Positions 6,376-7,519 of a stretch of DNA of 7,519 nucleotides are shown piece by piece. The position numbers and the translations under genes are program-made. The notes beneath the pieces are model-generated. The model searched no databases, was not told the DNA's origin, and was given only the letters and a program-made list of their open reading frames with translations. The first letter of the stretch is position 1; every line of letters begins with the position of its first letter. The stretch spans positions 1 through 7,519 of the forward strand of contig JAFYFO010000089.1 in the NCBI GenBank assembly GCA_017543725.1, read 5' to 3'. Source of the DNA: Eubacterium sp. Lineage in GTDB: Bacteria; Bacillota; Clostridia; Oscillospirales; Acutalibacteraceae.

Positions 6376-6397
6376 AATCCCCGATTTCTCGGGGATT
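6376..6397 (-). terminator. Intrinsic terminator of the PPDK gene
   Basis: AATCCCCGA (6376-6384) pairs with TCGGGGATT (6389-6397) in a 9-bp stem with a 4-base loop. Read leftward, the stem runs directly into seven Ts (complement of A6371-6377), about 18 bases after the PPDK stop codon. The opposite strand has TTCTTTTTG, so it could also act rightward, but no rightward gene approaches it. Confidence 0.9.
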
Positions 6398-6414
6398 CTT
6401 TTTGTTATGGTTAA

Positions 6415-7519
6415 TTATTCAGCGTCGAAAGTTTTCTTTGCTTCGTCCCAGCCTGCTTTAATGCTCTTGAGACCTTTTGCAACAACTTCTTTGAATTCTT
6501 CTGTTGCGCCTGCTGCAACTTCCTGAAGTTTACCTAAAGTTTCTTTTGCAGCAGCAAGTTTCTCTTCAATCTCTTCCTTCTTTTCTTCTGCGGTTGCAGC
6601 CTTTGCAGCATTTTCTGCTATTGCAGCCTGAGCGGCAGCAAGGCGTGCAATCGGAACACGGAAGGGTGAGCATGAAACATAGTCAAGACCAATCTTGTGG
6701 CAGAATTCAACCGAACTCGGGTCGCCGCCGTGCTCACCGCAGATACCGCAGTGGAGTGAAGGTCTTGTTTTCTTACCGTTTTCAACAGCCATTTCCATAA
6801 GTTGGCCAACGCCTGCCTGGTCGAGTTTTGCAAACGGGTCGTTTTCGAAAATCTTTGCATCATAGTATGCATCAAGGAACTTACCTGCGTCATCACGGCT
6901 GAAGCCGAATATCATCTGAATAAGGTCGTTTGTTCCGAAGCAGAAGAACTCTGCTTCCTTAGCGATATCAGCAGCAGTGAGAGCGGCACGCGGAATTTCA
7001 ATCATAGTACCAACTTCATACTTCATATCGCTTCCTGCAGCAGCGATTTCTGCATCTGCAGTTGCAACAACGATATCCTTAACATACTTGAGTTCTTTTG
7101 AATCGCATGAAAGAGGAATCATAATTTCGGGAACCATATCCCAATCAGGATGAGCCTTCTTAACATTGATTGCAGCGCGGATAACAGCCTTTGTCTGCAT
7201 CTTAGCAATCTCAGGATATGTTACAGCAAGACGAAGTCCTCTGTGACCCATCATCGGGTTGAACTCGTGGAGACCCTGAATGATACCCTTAATCTCTGCA
7301 ACGGTCTTATTCTTAGCCTTTGCAAGCTTCTCGATATCAGCTTCCTCAGTGGGAACGAACTCGTGAAGCGGAGGATCAAGGAATCTGATTGTAACGGGGC
7401 AGCCTTCAAGAGCTTCATAAAGCTTTTCAAAGTCGCCCTGCTGATAAGGAAGAATCTTATCAAGAGCTTCTTCTCTCTCTTCAACTGTGTCTGAGCAAAT
7501 CATTTCACGGAAAGCAGCA
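6415..7519 (-). CDS. ppdK: Pyruvate, phosphate dikinase, C-terminal part (gene runs off the window)
   Basis: PPDK reversibly converts ATP, phosphate and pyruvate to AMP, pyrophosphate and PEP in the cytosol, and in anaerobes often serves glycolysis with PPi. The visible 367 residues cover most of the C-terminal PEP/pyruvate domain; the frame stays open past an internal ATG at 7503 (preceded by AAFRE), so the start is outside. Counting from that methionine, matches to Clostridium symbiosum PPDK are R40 in TIRFLDPPLHEF (R617), E169 in GTMIEIPRAAL (E745), N192-D193 in FGTNDL (N768-D769), and the catalytic C255 in CGICGEHGGDP (C831). The usual ending SPFRVPIARLAAAQA (279-293) is present. It is then followed by an unusual charged, alanine-rich tail of about 64-67 residues ending FDAE. 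Two positions beside the catalytic aspartate read isoleucine where I expect threonine. A terminator follows the stop. Confidence 0.96.
   Translation of the reverse strand, partial: AAFREMICSDTVEEREEALDKILPYQQGDFEKLYEALEGCPVTIRFLDPPLHEFVPTEEADIEKLAKAKNKTVAEIKGIIQGLHEFNPMMGHRGLRLAVTYPEIAKMQTKAVIRAAINVKKAHPDWDMVPEIMIPLSCDSKELKYVKDIVVATADAEIAAAGSDMKYEVGTMIEIPRAALTAADIAKEAEFFCFGTNDLIQMIFGFSRDDAGKFLDAYYDAKIFENDPFAKLDQAGVGQLMEMAVENGKKTRPSLHCGICGEHGGDPSSVEFCHKIGLDYVSCSPFRVPIARLAAAQAAIAENAAKAATAEEKKEEIEEKLAAAKETLGKLQEVAAGATEEFKEVVAKGLKSIKAGWDEAKKTFDAE
6418..6618 (-). other. Region encoding the Ala/Glu/Lys-rich C-terminal extension of PPDK
   Basis: These 67 codons follow the point where C. symbiosum PPDK (874 residues) should end, judged from the conserved catalytic residues at a constant offset. 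The sequence begins AENAAKAATAEEKKEE and ends in DEAKKTFDAE. It is rich in Ala, Glu and Lys, contains one Gly-Ala break (VAAGATEEF), and looks like two amphipathic helices. No known domain is recognised. Confidence 0.75.

Noticed and set aside
7150..7494. Rightward open frames opposite the PPDK gene.
   Set aside because: They are antisense shadows of strongly conserved PPDK sequence, with no ribosome sites or recognisable protein features.

Overview
The window looks like chromosomal DNA of a low-to-moderate GC member of the Clostridia (Bacillota), most likely a gut Oscillospiraceae/Ruminococcaceae-type anaerobe. The basis is AGGAGG-type ribosome binding sites, AGA-rich arginine usage, a DUF4830 protein, a YitT-family protein, a pyruvate phosphate dikinase, and a decayed copy of an intergenic repeat that I associate with that group. 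Species cannot be named from sequence alone. The region is mostly housekeeping; I see no integrase, transposase, CRISPR array, tRNA or rRNA.

Layout. Positions 1-3737 form a rightward gene string: the 3' part of a penicillin-binding transpeptidase, a membrane-anchored DUF4830 protein, an RsuA-type 16S rRNA pseudouridine synthase, and a CobW/COG0523 GTPase with a 49-residue histidine-rich insert. The last three are tightly packed (17-bp and 1-bp overlaps) and probably translationally coupled. A long hairpin at 3742-3778 ends the string and also faces the end of a leftward peptidase S51-like gene (3782-4354). That gene diverges from a rightward YitT-family membrane protein gene (4493-5371). Their shared 138-bp upstream region holds a perfect 20-bp palindrome and a second 10-bp palindrome. 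YitT converges on a leftward zinc-ribbon membrane protein gene (5442-6254), with a 7-bp tandem repeat and a bidirectional terminator between them. The right end (6415-7519) is the 3' part of a leftward pyruvate phosphate dikinase gene, followed by its own terminator.

How the genes relate. The transpeptidase builds the cell wall, RsuA modifies the small-subunit rRNA, the COG0523 GTPase probably handles zinc or a similar metal, and PPDK interconverts pyruvate and PEP. They are not an obvious single pathway. No clear new multi-gene system is visible. The points most worth following up are a roughly 64-residue charged, alanine-rich tail on PPDK, the histidine-rich metal-binding insert, the palindromic putative operator, and the zinc-ribbon protein with repeated Asp/Gly strand motifs outside the membrane.

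All noncoding gaps are under 300 bp: 1152-1265 (repeat element), 3738-3781 (terminator), 4355-4492 (divergent regulatory region), 5372-5441 (tandem repeat and terminator), and 6255-6414 (promoter and terminator).
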